A stretch of 64,000 nucleotides of DNA from Streptococcus sp. LPB0220 (lineage in GTDB: Bacteria; Bacillota; Bacilli; Lactobacillales; Streptococcaceae). The DNA lies in NCBI RefSeq assembly GCF_008727815.1, contig NZ_CP044230.1:1968001-2032000 (forward strand), given 5' to 3'. A program made the position numbers and the translations under genes. How positions within the stretch are numbered: the first letter of the stretch is position 1; each line of letters opens with the position of its first letter. Under the pieces are notes generated by a model. The model worked only from the letters and a program-made list of their open reading frames with translations. It had not been told where the DNA came from and ran no database searches. Below are positions 62,945-64,000 of the stretch, one piece after another.

Positions 62945-64000
62945 CTAACCTTTAAATACTTTCTCGTAGTCTGTGACAATCTTTTCCCAAGTGAAGGCTT
63001 CTGCGATCCGTCGACTTGATTTCTCATTGAGGTCTGCGATGGCTTGAGCGTCCAATTGTTCAGCCTGATCAATGACATGTGCCAATTGATCTTTCTTCCA
63101 ATAAAGAGCCCCCTCTTCACCGACTTCTCGGTTGAAACCAACATCTAACAAGAGGTTGAGTTTAGTAGACTCTAGCGCCTCAAGAAGGGATGGATTGGTC
63201 CCGCCTACCTCATGACCATGGAAATAAGCAAAAGCATTCTCACGAATGTATTTAAGTAATTCTTGATCATAGACAGTCCCCACAAACTTCACTCGAGGAT
63301 CTTGATCAAATCCTGTATCCTTGCGTAACTGTTCATAGAACTTGTTTTGCTCTACATTAGTAATCAGGACAAAATCTTTTTTGGAATTGGACTGCATAAA
63401 GCCACGAATCATGGCCTCATAGTTATTTTCAGGTACAAAACGTCCCACGACAAGATAGTAATCTCCTTCGGAGACTTGCTTATCCGCAAACCAAGTCCCT
63501 ACTTTATCGTCTTCTTTACTCAGGATAGACTTGCTTGTATCGGTTCCATAAGCAATATAGATCGTCTGTGGCTGATACTTAGCATAGTCCTTCTGAATAT
63601 AAGCTTCGATATTCTTGCTATCACAGATCAAAAGATCAGCGTGTTTAACCATGAGTTGCTCAGAAAACTTCCAGTACTTACGGACTGGGAGACTCCATTT
63701 CGCGCGAAGCCATTCATGACCATCTGGATTGACCATGAGGGTCCCACCGATCGCCTTGATTTTCTTTTTAATTTTTGAGATAAAAGGACCAATCCGGCAA
63801 GCCAAGACATAGAAGATCGGAGCTTGATCCTTATTTTCTTTAGCCATTTCAATAGCCTTATTGAGGGCCGCAATGTCATAAGCAATGGCACGCGCAGGAC
63901 CGATATTGGGAACATCAATGTTATAACAGATAGCTCCATTATGCTCAAAAGTATCTGCAGTAATCCCTGATTTTGCAGAATTCTCCCGCATACAAGCTAC
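62945..64000 (-). CDS. wchF: WchF-type rhamnosyltransferase (5' end outside window)
   Basis: The frame stays open to the right edge: codons GTA GCT TGT precede the first internal Met at 63991, so the true start is beyond 64000. About 352 residues are seen of an expected near 390. Family sequence: CMRENSAKSGITADTFEHNGAICYN, APIFYVLACRIGPF, VNPDGHEWLRAKWSLP, and YFHGHEVGGTNPSLLEALEST. WchF adds rhamnose as the second sugar in many streptococcal polysaccharides. It marks the 5' conserved side of the locus, so wzg-wzh-wzd-wze-wchA should lie just outside. Confidence 0.9.
   Translation of the reverse strand, partial: VACMRENSAKSGITADTFEHNGAICYNIDVPNIGPARAIAYDIAALNKAIEMAKENKDQAPIFYVLACRIGPFISKIKKKIKAIGGTLMVNPDGHEWLRAKWSLPVRKYWKFSEQLMVKHADLLICDSKNIEAYIQKDYAKYQPQTIYIAYGTDTSKSILSKEDDKVGTWFADKQVSEGDYYLVVGRFVPENNYEAMIRGFMQSNSKKDFVLITNVEQNKFYEQLRKDTGFDQDPRVKFVGTVYDQELLKYIRENAFAYFHGHEVGGTNPSLLEALESTKLNLLLDVGFNREVGEEGALYWKKDQLAHVIDQAEQLDAQAIADLNEKSSRRIAEAFTWEKIVTDYEKVFKG

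Overview
The window looks like the chromosome of an oral mitis/sanguinis-group Streptococcus. The evidence is streptococcal housekeeping blocks (ctsR-clpC, rpsB-tsf, rpmG-secE-nusG next to pbp2a), YSIRK/LPXTG surface glycosidases (fucosidase, BgaA-like beta-galactosidase), a Dpr-type ferritin with a PerR box, a CiaR-controlled csRNA, and a cell-wall polysaccharide locus of the coaggregation-receptor (RPS) kind with wchF, Stealth transferase, wzy, wzx and glf. The sequence is low-GC, and most genes are on the minus strand. All calls come from reading the sequence; no search was run.

Layout. 1-4.4 kb: a decaying tandem family of five membrane-anchored proteins of unknown function; one has an in-frame stop and one a frameshift at a TA run. 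4.4-7.0 kb: pgi, SRP RNA (ffs), tadA and a csRNA gene. 7.1-10.2 kb: a compact ribosomally synthesised peptide (RiPP) operon of a radical SAM/SPASM maturase, a 27-residue precursor ending NYNCDCK, and an ABC exporter. This is the best candidate for an undescribed system. 10.3-18.2 kb: HAD phosphatase, purA with a structured leader, hslO-dusB, a YoaK-like membrane protein, and the NAD salvage operon nadR-pnuC-nrtR. 18.4-23.1 kb: a lipoprotein behind a heptad-repeat promoter, then ctsR-clpC running on into an ECF S component and a DUF4430 lipoprotein. 23.3-34 kb: GH29 fucosidase and GH2 beta-galactosidase, both sortase-anchored. 34-42 kb: small membrane protein, dpr, small exporter, an IS3/IS150-type element inside the tsf terminator loop, tsf, rpsB, tRNA-Cys, lipoprotein, nusG, secE, rpmG. 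42-53 kb: Zn-peptidase, pbp2a, pseudouridine synthase, and two secreted wall hydrolases (CHAP; GH25 plus C39-like) sharing GBS Bsp-like repeats. 53.3 kb to the end: polysaccharide locus, continuing beyond the window.

How the parts work together. Several blocks concern the cell surface: anchored glycosidases trim host glycans, the hydrolases and Pbp2a remodel peptidoglycan, and the distal locus builds the polysaccharide used in coaggregation. Stress and metabolic control is visible in the DNA as a CtsR operator, PerR box, cre-like sites, a CiaR direct repeat and several leader hairpins. Two families of 130-175 bp dispersed repeats sit at gene ends and appear to double as terminators.
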